Below are positions 26,072 to 34,454 of a stretch of DNA of 64,000 bases, in pieces. The notes beneath the pieces were generated by a model. It was not told the origin of the DNA. It saw only the letters and a program-made list of their open reading frames with translations, and made no database searches. Source of the stretch: Pseudomonadota bacterium (GTDB taxonomy: Bacteria; Pseudomonadota; Alphaproteobacteria; Rhodospirillales; Magnetospirillaceae); NCBI GenBank assembly GCA_021781575.1, contig JAJXWP010000024.1, positions 1 through 64,000 of the forward strand, written 5' to 3'. Each line of letters opens with the position of its first letter. Position 1 is the first letter of the stretch. A program made the translations under genes and the position numbers.

Positions 26072-27115
26072 ATGACTCTGCATCGCAAAGGCCCCGTCAT
26101 CGATTTCGTCAACGGTTGCGTCGACCTGACGCATGGCGGGGGCGGGCGGGCCATGGCCCAGCTGGTCGAGGACCTGTTCATCGCCGCCTTCGACAACGAT
26201 ATGCTGCGGCAGCGCAATGATCAGGCCTGCTTCGCCGTCGAGGCCGGGCGGATGGTGATGACCACCGACGGCTATGTCATTTCTCCGCTGTTCTTCCCGG
26301 GCGGCGACATCGGCTCGCTGGCGGTGCACGGCACCATCAACGACGTCGCCATGGCCGGAGCCATGCCGCTGGCGCTGTCCGCCTCGTTCATTATCGAGGA
26401 AGGCCTGCGGCTCGCCGATCTCAAGCGAATCGTCGAGTCGATGGCGGCGGCGAGCCGCTCGGCCGGCGTGCCGGTGGTGACCGGCGATACCAAGGTGGTG
26501 GAGAAAGGGAAGGGCGATGGCGTCTTCATCGCCACCACAGGAATCGGCCGGGTGCCGGCGGGCATCGTCATTTCTGGTGACCGGGCTCGCCCCGGCGATG
26601 CCATCCTGATCAGCGGCACCTTGGGCGATCATGGCGTAGCGGTGATGAGCCAGCGCGAAAATCTGGGCTTCGAGACCAGGCTGCAATCGGATTCGGCGGC
26701 CTTGCACGGACTGGTGGCGGCGATGGTGGCGGCGGTGCCCGGCATCCGCTGCCTGCGTGATCCGACCCGCGGGGGCCTGGCGGCGACGTTGAACGAGCTG
26801 GCCCATCAGTCGGGTGTCGGCATGGTGATCGAGGAGGCGGCCATTCCGGTGCGCGCGGAAGTCAGGGGGGCATGCGAGCTGCTGGGTCTGGATCCGCTTT
26901 ACGTGGCCAACGAGGGAAAATTGATCGCCATCGCTTCGGCCGACGAGGCGGAGCGATTGCTCGAGGTCATGCGCGACCATCGGCTGGGCCGGGATGCCGC
27001 CATCATCGGTCGCGTGGTGGAAGATGCCCATCGCTTCGTCCAGATGGAAACCAGCTTCGGCGGCAAACGGGTGGTGGACTGGCTGGCCGGTGAACAGCTG
27101 CCGCGGATATGTTGA
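26072..27115 (+). CDS. hypE: Hydrogenase cyanide-ligand synthesis protein HypE
   Basis: This 347-residue protein belongs to the PurM/SelD-like family. It dehydrates a C-terminal thiocarbamate made by HypF to a thiocyanate, giving the CN ligands. The sequence ends PRIC, the required C-terminal cysteine. Nucleotide-site features TTDGYVISPLFFPGGDIG and VTGDTKVVEKGKGDG are present. Its partner gene hypF is not in the window. The stop shares a base with the hemG start. Confidence 0.95.
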   Translation: MTLHRKGPVIDFVNGCVDLTHGGGGRAMAQLVEDLFIAAFDNDMLRQRNDQACFAVEAGRMVMTTDGYVISPLFFPGGDIGSLAVHGTINDVAMAGAMPLALSASFIIEEGLRLADLKRIVESMAAASRSAGVPVVTGDTKVVEKGKGDGVFIATTGIGRVPAGIVISGDRARPGDAILISGTLGDHGVAVMSQRENLGFETRLQSDSAALHGLVAAMVAAVPGIRCLRDPTRGGLAATLNELAHQSGVGMVIEEAAIPVRAEVRGACELLGLDPLYVANEGKLIAIASADEAERLLEVMRDHRLGRDAAIIGRVVEDAHRFVQMETSFGGKRVVDWLAGEQLPRIC

Positions 27116-27687
27116 TGCCGGTCAAGCTCTACTACGCCACGCGCGACGGTCAGTCGCGCCGCGTTGCCCAGCGTATCGCCGGGTACCTCGGCGAGCACGG
27201 GCATCCGGTAACCGCGACCGATCTGGCCGAAGGTCCGCCGGCCCCGGACAGCCTGGCGGGGTGCCGCCTGGTCATCGTGGTGACTGCGGTGCGTTACGGC
27301 CGCCATTTGCCGGAAGCCGACCGCCTGTTGAGCGCCTATGGCCGTTGTCCGTCTTCACCACCCTTGGCGGTCGCCTCGGTGAATTTGACGGCGCGCAAGC
27401 CGGGAAAGGACACGGCCGAGGGCAACGCCTATCTGCGTAAGGCGATCCGCCGCCACCGGCTGCGGCCGGTGCTGGCGACGGCCATCGCCGGTCGCCTCGA
27501 CTATGCGCGTTACGGGTGGCTGGATCGGCAGATGATCCGCTTCATCATGAAGCTGACCGGCGGGCCGACCGACCCCGCCAGCTGCGTCGAATTCACCGCC
27601 TGGGACAAGGTGGACGCGTTTGCCGCGGCAATCGCCAATGTGCTGGGGCGGCAGAGGGATCAGGCGCCGCCACAGGCGAGATGGTGA
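27115..27687 (+). CDS. hemG: HemG-like menaquinone/quinone-dependent protoporphyrinogen oxidase (flavodoxin family)
   Basis: This 190-residue flavodoxin-like protein begins MPVKLYYATRDGQSRRVAQR with an FMN-phosphate loop. It also has VTAVRYGRHLP and ASVNLTARKPGKDTAEGN, both typical of HemG. HemG oxidises protoporphyrinogen IX using quinone. The TGATG junction with hypE indicates coupling. Its presence in a hydrogenase operon may reflect need for heme or quinone-linked redox chemistry (inference). The 3' end overlaps the convergent methyltransferase gene by 28 bp. Confidence 0.8.
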   Translation: MPVKLYYATRDGQSRRVAQRIAGYLGEHGHPVTATDLAEGPPAPDSLAGCRLVIVVTAVRYGRHLPEADRLLSAYGRCPSSPPLAVASVNLTARKPGKDTAEGNAYLRKAIRRHRLRPVLATAIAGRLDYARYGWLDRQMIRFIMKLTGGPTDPASCVEFTAWDKVDAFAAAIANVLGRQRDQAPPQARW

Positions 27688-28466
27688 AGGACGATTCCGC
27701 TGGTGGTGGCGACATTCAGCGAATCAAAGCCGGCGACCATGGGAATGCGGACCGTGCGGCTGCGCGCCAGCAGCTCGCCGGAAAGGCCGGGGCCTTCGGC
27801 GCCGAACAGCACGGCGACACGATCGGGGCGGGTGAGGTCGGAGAGCGCCGTCGCGCCGCCCGGGCTCAGGGCGAGGGCGGTAAAATGATGCCTGGCCAAC
27901 AGTTCCAGGGGATGCGCCGGCGCATCGAGGCGGGTGAACGGAACCATCAGGCTGGCGCCGACCGAAACCCGGATGGCCTTACGGTAGAGGGGGTCGCAGC
28001 AGGCGGCATCGAGCAGGACCGCATCTACGCCGAAAGCGGCCGCGTTGCGGAAAATGCCGCCCATGTTGTCATGATTGGAGATCCCCGCCAGAACCACAAT
28101 CACGGCGCGGCGCCCCATCCGGTCGAGGAGTTGTTCCGCCGATGGCATGGCCGCGCGTTGCCCATGGGCGAGGATCCCGCGGTGGATCGGGAAACCGGCA
28201 ATGGTATCGAGCACGGGCTGGCTGGCCCGGTAAACCGGGATCGTCGGCGGCAGGCCGGCGAGCAGCGGGGCCATGGCAGCGACATGGCGGTCGGCGAGCA
28301 GCAGCGACAGCGGCCGGTGGCGCGAGGAGCCGAGCAGGACCTGCAACACCACCTTGCCTTCGGCGATGAAATGCCCGTCCCGCCCGACCAGATCGCGTTC
28401 ACGGATCTGGTGGTAGGCCGCTATCCGCGGATCGGAAGGGTCATCGATGGCAATGATCGAGGTCAT
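27660..28466 (-). CDS. TrmH/SpoU-family RNA methyltransferase
   Basis: This 268-residue enzyme has the SPOUT C-terminal motifs: LAGISNHDNMGGIFRNAAAF (motif 1 with the catalytic Asn/Arg region), LFGAEGPGLSGELL (motif 2) and IPMVAGFDSLNVATTSGIVL (motif 3). It should 2'-O-methylate a tRNA or rRNA ribose, though the target is unknown. The ATG at 28466 (MTSIIAIDDPSDPRI) fits family starts, and another at 28484 is possible. It is the only minus-strand gene inside the hydrogen island from hybO to fetB. Confidence 0.88.
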   Translation of the reverse strand: MTSIIAIDDPSDPRIAAYHQIRERDLVGRDGHFIAEGKVVLQVLLGSSRHRPLSLLLADRHVAAMAPLLAGLPPTIPVYRASQPVLDTIAGFPIHRGILAHGQRAAMPSAEQLLDRMGRRAVIVVLAGISNHDNMGGIFRNAAAFGVDAVLLDAACCDPLYRKAIRVSVGASLMVPFTRLDAPAHPLELLARHHFTALALSPGGATALSDLTRPDRVAVLFGAEGPGLSGELLARSRTVRIPMVAGFDSLNVATTSGIVLHHLACGGA

Positions 28467-28540
28467 GGCCGGCGATAATGGCATGACTTGAACTTCACAT
28501 CGATGTTGCATCTCCCCCGCATACAAAGAAAGATTTCCTC

Positions 28541-30199
28541 ATGCGGATTCTGTTCCTGACCCATGGCTTCAACAGCCTGACGCAACGGCTCTTCGTCGAG
28601 TTGACGGCGCGCGGGCATGATGTCGCCATCGAGTTCGACATCAATGACGCGGTGACCATCGAGGCGACGAAGCTGGCGCGGCCGGACCTGATCATCGCTC
28701 CGTTTCTCAAGCGGGCCATCCCCGAGGCGATATGGCGGCGATATGTCTGCCTGGTGGTTCATCCGGGCATCGAAGGCGACCGGGGACCGTCAGCCCTCGA
28801 CTGGGCCATCCTCGAAGGCCACGGGGAATGGGGTGTTACCGTCCTGCAGGCGGAGGCCGAGATGGACGGCGGGCCGGTATGGGAGACGCGCAGCTTTCCC
28901 ATGCGGCCGGCCGGGAAAAGCAGCCTTTACCGCAACGAGGTAACGTCGGCGGCGACGGAGGCTGTGCTGGCCTGCGTCGAGCGCTTTCCCCAGGCCAAGG
29001 CGCGCGACCCGGTGGAGGGGCGGTGGAAGCCGCCGGTGCGCCAGCTCGACCGGGCGATCGACTGGGATCGTGATGATACGGAGACGGTATTGCGCAAGGT
29101 CCGTTCGGCCGACGGCAGCCCTGGTGTTCTCGACGAAATGTTGGGTCTGCCCGTGTATCTGTTCGATGCCCATGCCGCCGCCGGTCTGTCCGGCCCGCCG
29201 GGACGGGTGATAGCGAGGGGCAACGGGGCGGTGGCGCGGGCAACCGCCGACGGGGCAGTATGGATCGGTCACCTGCGGCGCCAGGACGGGGAGCCGGCGT
29301 TCAAGCTTCCGGCGGAGATGGTGCTGGGGGAACGGCTGGCGGAGATTCCTGAGGCGTCCGGCTATGAGGATATCCGGTACGAGGAAAAGGGGCCGGTCGG
29401 ATATCTTCACTTTCCATTCTACAACGGCGCCATGAGCACCGGCCAATGCCGGCGCCTGCTGTCCGCCTTCAACGTGGCGCGACGGCGCCCGACACGGGTT
29501 CTGGTGCTGATGGGGGGAGCCGACTACTGGTCCAATGGCATCCATCTCAACGTGATCGAGGCAGCGGCCAGCCCCGCCGACGAATCCTGGCAGAACATCA
29601 ACGCCATCGATGACCTGGCGCGGGCGATCATCACGACCACGACGCAGGTGGTGGTGGCCGCCCTGCAGGGCAATGCCGGCGCGGGCGGCGTATTCCTGGC
29701 GCTGGCGGCCGACGAGGTCTGGGCCCGCGACGGTATCATTCTCAATCCGCACTACAAGGGCATGGGGAATCTCTACGGGTCGGAGTACTGGACCTATCTT
29801 TTGCCGCGCCGGGCCGGTGCGGCGGCGGCGCAGCAGGTGACCGAGGCCCGCTTGCCGGTCGGCGTGGCCGAAGCGCTGCGACTTGGCCTGGTTGATCGGC
29901 AGCTTGCCGCGGAACGACCCGTGTTCCTCGAGGAAATCAAGGCGTTGGCTTTATCCACAGCGGCCCATCCGGCATTGCCCGAACGACTGGCGGATAAGGC
30001 GGCGAGGCTGGAGCAGGACGAGAAGCTGCGGCCTCTGGACAGCTACCGGTCCGACGAGCTGGAGAGAATGAAGCTCAATTTCTACGGATTTGATCCCAGT
30101 TATCACGTTGCCCGGTATAATTTCGTACGCAAGGTGCCAAAGTCGCGGACGCCTTTATTTCTTGCGGCCCATCGGCGCAAACCGGTGAAGATGCAATGA
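28541..30199 (+). CDS. hoxX: HoxX, CO-ligand-forming hydrogenase maturation protein
   Basis: This 552-residue protein has two domains. The N-terminal part (about residues 1-250) resembles formyl-tetrahydrofolate transferases and hydrolases, with CLVVHPGIEGDRGPSALDWA. The C-terminal part (about 270-540) is crotonase-like, with VVVAALQGNAGAGGVFLALA for the oxyanion region. HoxX transfers the formyl group to CoA and decarbonylates formyl-CoA, giving CO for the active-site iron under aerobic conditions. It begins the unit hoxX-hoxA-hupT-fetAB and overlaps hoxA by 4 bp. Confidence 0.94.
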   Translation: MRILFLTHGFNSLTQRLFVELTARGHDVAIEFDINDAVTIEATKLARPDLIIAPFLKRAIPEAIWRRYVCLVVHPGIEGDRGPSALDWAILEGHGEWGVTVLQAEAEMDGGPVWETRSFPMRPAGKSSLYRNEVTSAATEAVLACVERFPQAKARDPVEGRWKPPVRQLDRAIDWDRDDTETVLRKVRSADGSPGVLDEMLGLPVYLFDAHAAAGLSGPPGRVIARGNGAVARATADGAVWIGHLRRQDGEPAFKLPAEMVLGERLAEIPEASGYEDIRYEEKGPVGYLHFPFYNGAMSTGQCRRLLSAFNVARRRPTRVLVLMGGADYWSNGIHLNVIEAAASPADESWQNINAIDDLARAIITTTTQVVVAALQGNAGAGGVFLALAADEVWARDGIILNPHYKGMGNLYGSEYWTYLLPRRAGAAAAQQVTEARLPVGVAEALRLGLVDRQLAAERPVFLEEIKALALSTAAHPALPERLADKAARLEQDEKLRPLDSYRSDELERMKLNFYGFDPSYHVARYNFVRKVPKSRTPLFLAAHRRKPVKMQ

Positions 30200-31653
30200 C
30201 CGAGCTGCCGATCATCCTGGTGGTGGACGACGAACTGCGCTCGCAGGAGGCCATGCGACGCGTCCTCGGCGAGGAATTCGCCGTGCTCACCGCTTCCTCG
30301 CCGGCCGAAGCCGAAACCCTGCTGCAGGAGGAGATGGTCCACGCCATCCTCTGCGACCAGCGCATGCCCGGCTGTGCCGGCGTGGAGTTCCTGAAGACGG
30401 TGCGGGACCGGTGGCCCGACGCGGTGCGGATGATCATCTCGGGCTATACCGATTCGGAAGATATCATCGCCGGCATCAACGAGGCCGGCATTTACCAGTA
30501 TATCACCAAGCCGTGGAAGCCCGAGGACCTGCTGTGCACGGTGAGGGGCGCCGTGCGGCTCTACCGGTTGCAACGGGAGAACCAGAACGCCAGCATCGAA
30601 ATGCGGGTGGCCGCTTCGACGCTCGAGCAGATGGTCGCGGGAAAGCGGCGGGTGCTGAAGAGCCGCTTCGGGTTCGAGCGGATCGCCCATGCGAAGGGAA
30701 GCCCGATGGCCGAGGCGATCGCGACCGCCCGCAAGATCGCCGGCTACGACATCTCGGTGCTGATCACCGGTGATTCCGGCACCGGGAAGGAACTGCTGGC
30801 GCGCGCCATTCACTACAATTCGCACCGGGCCGACAAGGCGTTCATCGTTGAGAATTGCGGTGCGCTGCCCGATCAGCTTCTCGAGTCCGAACTGTTCGGC
30901 TGCAAGAAGGGCGCCTTTACCGGCGCCTACGAGGATCGCATCGGATTGTTTGAACAGGCCAGCGGTGGAACCATCTTTCTCGACGAGATCGGCGAGACCT
31001 CGGCGGCTTTCCAGGTGAAGCTCCTACGCGTGCTGCAGGAAGGCGAAATCCGGCCGCTGGGAGCGCGCCTGACCCGCAAGGTGGACGTCAGGGTTATCGC
31101 GGCGACCAACCGCAATCTGGAAGAGGAGGTCAGCGCCACGCGCTTTCGCCGCGACCTTTACTATCGCCTGGCGGCGTTTCGCCTTCACTTGCCGCCGCTG
31201 CACGACCGTCCGATGGATATTCCGGTACTGGCCAATCTGCTGCTGGCCGACACCATGAAGGCGTTCGGCAAACCGATCCAGGGCTTCGCCCGCGAAGTGC
31301 TCGATCGTTTCGCCGCCTATGGCTGGCCGGGCAACGTGCGCGAATTGCAGAACGAGATCCAGCGCATGGTCGCCTTGGCCGAACGGCCGGTGCTCGACGC
31401 TGCGCTGTTGTCGCCCCACTTCCTTCCGCAGGCCCGACAGTGGTATGAGGGGGACGGTGCGGCCGCCCGGCGCGGAGGGGAAACCTTGCGCGACAAGGTG
31501 GAGACCCTGGAGGAGCAGGTGATTCGCGATGCGCTTGAACGGCATCGGTGGAACATCAGCCATGTGGCCGAGGAACTGGGACTGTCGCGGGTTGGCCTTC
31601 GAGCCAAGCTGCAACGGTACGGACTGGAGCGGGTGACCTTGAGGGATGCCTGA
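30196..31653 (+). CDS. hoxA: HoxA/HupR-type sigma-54-dependent hydrogenase response regulator
   Basis: This 485-residue NtrC-family protein has a receiver (acceptor Asp in [10 protein letters not shown], Lys in [10 protein letters not shown]). An AAA+ domain follows, with Walker A GDSGTGKE, an intact sigma-54 contact loop GAFTGA and FLDEIGE. A Fis-type helix-turn-helix ends it ([20 protein letters not shown]). The receiver's KPWKPEDL and the neighbours hoxX and hupT mark it as the hydrogenase activator. HoxA/HupR proteins are active unphosphorylated and switched off by HupT without H2. Its likely target is the -24/-12 site at 16253. Confidence 0.94.
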   Translation: MTELPIILVVDDELRSQEAMRRVLGEEFAVLTASSPAEAETLLQEEMVHAILCDQRMPGCAGVEFLKTVRDRWPDAVRMIISGYTDSEDIIAGINEAGIYQYITKPWKPEDLLCTVRGAVRLYRLQRENQNASIEMRVAASTLEQMVAGKRRVLKSRFGFERIAHAKGSPMAEAIATARKIAGYDISVLITGDSGTGKELLARAIHYNSHRADKAFIVENCGALPDQLLESELFGCKKGAFTGAYEDRIGLFEQASGGTIFLDEIGETSAAFQVKLLRVLQEGEIRPLGARLTRKVDVRVIAATNRNLEEEVSATRFRRDLYYRLAAFRLHLPPLHDRPMDIPVLANLLLADTMKAFGKPIQGFAREVLDRFAAYGWPGNVRELQNEIQRMVALAERPVLDAALLSPHFLPQARQWYEGDGAAARRGGETLRDKVETLEEQVIRDALERHRWNISHVAEELGLSRVGLRAKLQRYGLERVTLRDA

Positions 31654-32998
31654 CCGCCATCGAACCCACCCCCATCCCGACAGACTGATGGACGCCGTAC
31701 CGGTGGCCGGAGGAGAGCATGTGGGTGGGCTGGCGGAGACGGCATGGATCGAGGTCATCAAGAAAATGGACGAGGTCTATTCCGACCTCATCCGTTACGA
31801 AGTGGACCTGGAACGTAAAAACGCCGCGCTGGAGCAGACCCAGCAATTCATCGCCAGCGTGGTCGCCTCGATGTCCGACATCCTGGTCGTGTGCGATCCG
31901 AAGGGACGGATCCTGCAGGTCAATACGGCCCTGCTTGGGCTTACCGGTTTCGCCGCCGCCGAACTGATCGATCAGCCTTTGACCGTGTTGCTGCGGGAAG
32001 AAGACGCCCGGGGCTTTCGCCCCTGCTATACCGAGGGGGTCTGCGAGCGCGAGGCCAGGCTGAAGAGCAAGTCCGGCGGCTTTACGGATCTGGTGGCGAT
32101 GAACTGTTCGCCCCGCCTTGATCGCCAGCGTCGGTTGCCGGGAATGGTCATTGTCGGGCGGCCGGTGGGAGAGTTGCGCCGCGCCTATGAAGAGCTGCAC
32201 CGGGCCCATGGCGACCTCAAGCGCACGCAGCAGCAACTGGTCCAGTCGGAAAAGATGGCGTCGATCGGCCGGCTGGTCGCCGGGGTCGCCCACGAGCTCA
32301 ACAATCCGATCAGTTTCGTCTACGGGAACGTGCATACCTTGTCACGCTATCGTGACCGACTGACGCATTATCTGGATGCCGTGCACGGCGGCTGCAGCGG
32401 TCAGGACCTGGAGGAATTGCGCCACCGGATGAAGATCGACGCGTTGATGGCCGATCTGGGGCCGTTGATCGAAGGCACCCTGGAGGGGGCGGAACGGGTC
32501 AGCGAAATCGTCGCCAATCTGCGTCGCCTGTCGTTCGTCAATCCATCAGACCGCACCGGGATCAACCTTTCCGAACTGGCGCGCAACGCGATCAAGTGGG
32601 TTCTCAAGGCGACCCGCTATCGCGTTGTGGTCGATGACCAGTTGCCCGCAGAATTGGTCATCGATGGGACCGAAGGGCCGTTGCATCAGGTGATGGTCAA
32701 TCTGCTGCAGAATGCCGTCGATGCCATGGAGGGAGTGCCCGAGCCCGCCATCTGGGTCAGCGGCCGCCGCGTCGGCGATCAGATTCTGTTGGTGCTGCGC
32801 GACAATGGGCCCGGTATTCCGACCGACGATTTGCTCAAGGTTTTCGACCCGTTCTACACCACCAAGGCGGTGGGCAAGGGCACCGGTCTCGGGCTATGGG
32901 TCAGCTGGAGCATCATTCGCGACCACGGCGGCGCTCTCGAGGCGGCCAATGCGCCGGATGGCGGTGCTGCCTTCACCATCACCTTGCCGGCACGATGA
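31646..32998 (+). CDS. hupT: HupT/HoxJ-type histidine kinase of the H2-sensing system
   Basis: This 450-residue soluble kinase has a PAS domain at about residues 60-170, the region through which HupUV acts. A coiled segment leads to the H-box LVAGVAHELNNPISFVYGN and an ATPase domain with VNLLQNAVDAME, DNGPGIP and GTGLGLWV. In the absence of H2 it phosphorylates HoxA/HupR. The start at 31646 overlaps hoxA by 8 bp, and an in-frame ATG at 31688 is an alternative. The fetA start overlaps its stop. Confidence 0.93.
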   Translation: MPDRHRTHPHPDRLMDAVPVAGGEHVGGLAETAWIEVIKKMDEVYSDLIRYEVDLERKNAALEQTQQFIASVVASMSDILVVCDPKGRILQVNTALLGLTGFAAAELIDQPLTVLLREEDARGFRPCYTEGVCEREARLKSKSGGFTDLVAMNCSPRLDRQRRLPGMVIVGRPVGELRRAYEELHRAHGDLKRTQQQLVQSEKMASIGRLVAGVAHELNNPISFVYGNVHTLSRYRDRLTHYLDAVHGGCSGQDLEELRHRMKIDALMADLGPLIEGTLEGAERVSEIVANLRRLSFVNPSDRTGINLSELARNAIKWVLKATRYRVVVDDQLPAELVIDGTEGPLHQVMVNLLQNAVDAMEGVPEPAIWVSGRRVGDQILLVLRDNGPGIPTDDLLKVFDPFYTTKAVGKGTGLGLWVSWSIIRDHGGALEAANAPDGGAAFTITLPAR

Positions 32999-33597
32999 GC
33001 GGTCGGCTGGATTTGATCGGCCTCCACCGACCCGGATTGGAACCGGTCAGTTTCAGTTTGGCGCGGGGGGAATGCGTCGCCGTTCGAGGGCCGTCGGGAG
33101 CAGGCAAGACGTTGCTGCTGCGCGCCATCGCTGATCTCGATCCCAATGACGGTGAGGTCAGGCTGAACGGACAGCGGCGCGAAGCGATGAGCGCGCCCGC
33201 ATGGCGCCGGAAGGTCGGTTATCTTCCGGCCGAGCCCGGCTGGTGGGCGGAGAGCGTCGGAGAGCATTTTGCCGACTGGGCGGCGGCTCGGCCGCAGGTG
33301 CAAGCGCTGGGTCTTCCCGACGAGGCACGCGACTGGCCGATGAGCCGACCGTCCACCGGCGAGCGGCAGCGGCTTGCACTGGTTCGCGCCTTGCTCGTCG
33401 ACCCGCTGGTGCTGCTGCTCGACGAGCCGACCGCGGCGCTCGATCGTGGTGCCGCGACCGCGGTCGAGCAGCTGATCGGTGCCCGTGTCGAGGGCGGCCT
33501 GTCGGTCCTCTGGGTCACCCATGACGAAGCGCAGGCGGCGCGCGTCGCCCGCCGCTTCCTGCATATGGAAGGCGGGCGAAGCTGGGTGGCGGCATGA
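32995..33597 (+). CDS. fetA: FetA/YbbL-like ABC transporter ATPase
   Basis: This 200-residue ABC ATPase has Walker A GPSGAGKTLLL, signature STGERQRLALVRALL and Walker B LVLLLDEPTAALD. It is short, as in FetA, which with FetB forms an exporter linked to iron homeostasis in E. coli. The ATG overlaps the hupT stop (ATGA) and the stop overlaps fetB by 4 bp. It is therefore part of the hydrogenase regulatory operon, which is an unusual setting. The substrate is not proven. Confidence 0.87.
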   Translation: MSGRLDLIGLHRPGLEPVSFSLARGECVAVRGPSGAGKTLLLRAIADLDPNDGEVRLNGQRREAMSAPAWRRKVGYLPAEPGWWAESVGEHFADWAAARPQVQALGLPDEARDWPMSRPSTGERQRLALVRALLVDPLVLLLDEPTAALDRGAATAVEQLIGARVEGGLSVLWVTHDEAQAARVARRFLHMEGGRSWVAA

Positions 33598-34391
33598 CCG
33601 GATACATCGCGCTGGGATACGGCGACCTTGCCTTGGGCAGCCTGCTGATCCTGACCAATGTCGGGCTCTCCCTGGCCCTCCAGCTGGGAGTGCATTGGCG
33701 GTTCCTGGTCGCCGCGGTGCGAATGGTGGTGCAACTGGCCCTGATGGGGTTGGTCCTCAGCACCTTGTTCTCTCTGGTGTCGCCGCTGTGGACCAGCCTG
33801 GCGGCCGTGGCGATGGTGGCCTTTGCCGGGCGTGAAGCGGCGGCGCGGCAGGATCGCCGATTGGCCGGACTGTGGGCCTATGGCCTCGGCAGCTCGAGCA
33901 TGCTGATGGCGGCCGCCCTGGTAACCGTATTCGCCTTGACCACGGCCCTGCGGCCACACCCCTGGTACGACCCGCGTTACGCCATTCCCCTGCTGGGGAT
34001 GATCCTGGGCAACACCATGACCGGCGTCGCTCTGGGCCTCAACGGCCTGACCAGCGGCCTGGCCAGCCGACGCGCCGCGGTCGAGGCGCGCCTGATGTTG
34101 GGGGCCAGCCGCCGCGAAGCCCTGGCCCCGGTCGTCCGGCAATCGCTGCGCAACGCCCTGATGCCCATTGTCAACACCATGTCGGCGACCGGCGTGGTGG
34201 CTTTGCCGGGGATGATGACCGGCCAGATTCTCGGCGGCGTGGCTCCGGAGGAGGCGGTCAAATACCAGATTCTGATTCTGTTCCTGATCGCCGGCGGTAC
34301 CGGCATCGGTGCCGTCGCGGCGGTCCTGGGCGGTGCCTTCCGCCTGACCGACCACCGCCACCGCCTGCGCCTCGACCGACTTGCCAAGTGA
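33594..34391 (+). CDS. fetB: FetB/YbbM-like ABC transporter permease (UPF0014)
   Basis: This 265-residue membrane protein has about seven helices and belongs to UPF0014. Recognisable parts are AAVRMVVQLALMGLVL near the start and the cytoplasmic loop segment EARLMLGASRREALAPVVRQ with ALMPIVNTMSATGVVALPGMMTGQILGG. It pairs with FetA. E. coli FetAB reduces iron overload, so here it may balance Fe or another metal when hydrogenase is made (inference). It ends 13 bp before a terminator hairpin shared with glnA. Confidence 0.88.
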   Translation: MTGYIALGYGDLALGSLLILTNVGLSLALQLGVHWRFLVAAVRMVVQLALMGLVLSTLFSLVSPLWTSLAAVAMVAFAGREAAARQDRRLAGLWAYGLGSSSMLMAAALVTVFALTTALRPHPWYDPRYAIPLLGMILGNTMTGVALGLNGLTSGLASRRAAVEARLMLGASRREALAPVVRQSLRNALMPIVNTMSATGVVALPGMMTGQILGGVAPEEAVKYQILILFLIAGGTGIGAVAAVLGGAFRLTDHRHRLRLDRLAK

Positions 34392-34404
34392 CGTGTAAGA
34401 AAAA

Positions 34405-34430
34405 GCCCCTGCCGGTGGTCCGGCAGGGGC
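34405..34430. terminator. Intrinsic terminator between fetB and glnA
   Basis: GCCCCTGCCGG (34405-34415) and CCGGCAGGGGC (34420-34430) form a perfect 11-bp stem with a TGGT loop. On the minus strand the stem is followed by TTTTTCTT, so it is a strong terminator for glnA. On the plus strand it is followed by GTTTCCC and is weaker for fetB. Confidence 0.85.
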
Positions 34431-34454
34431 GTTTCCCGAAAACAGACGTCCTGA

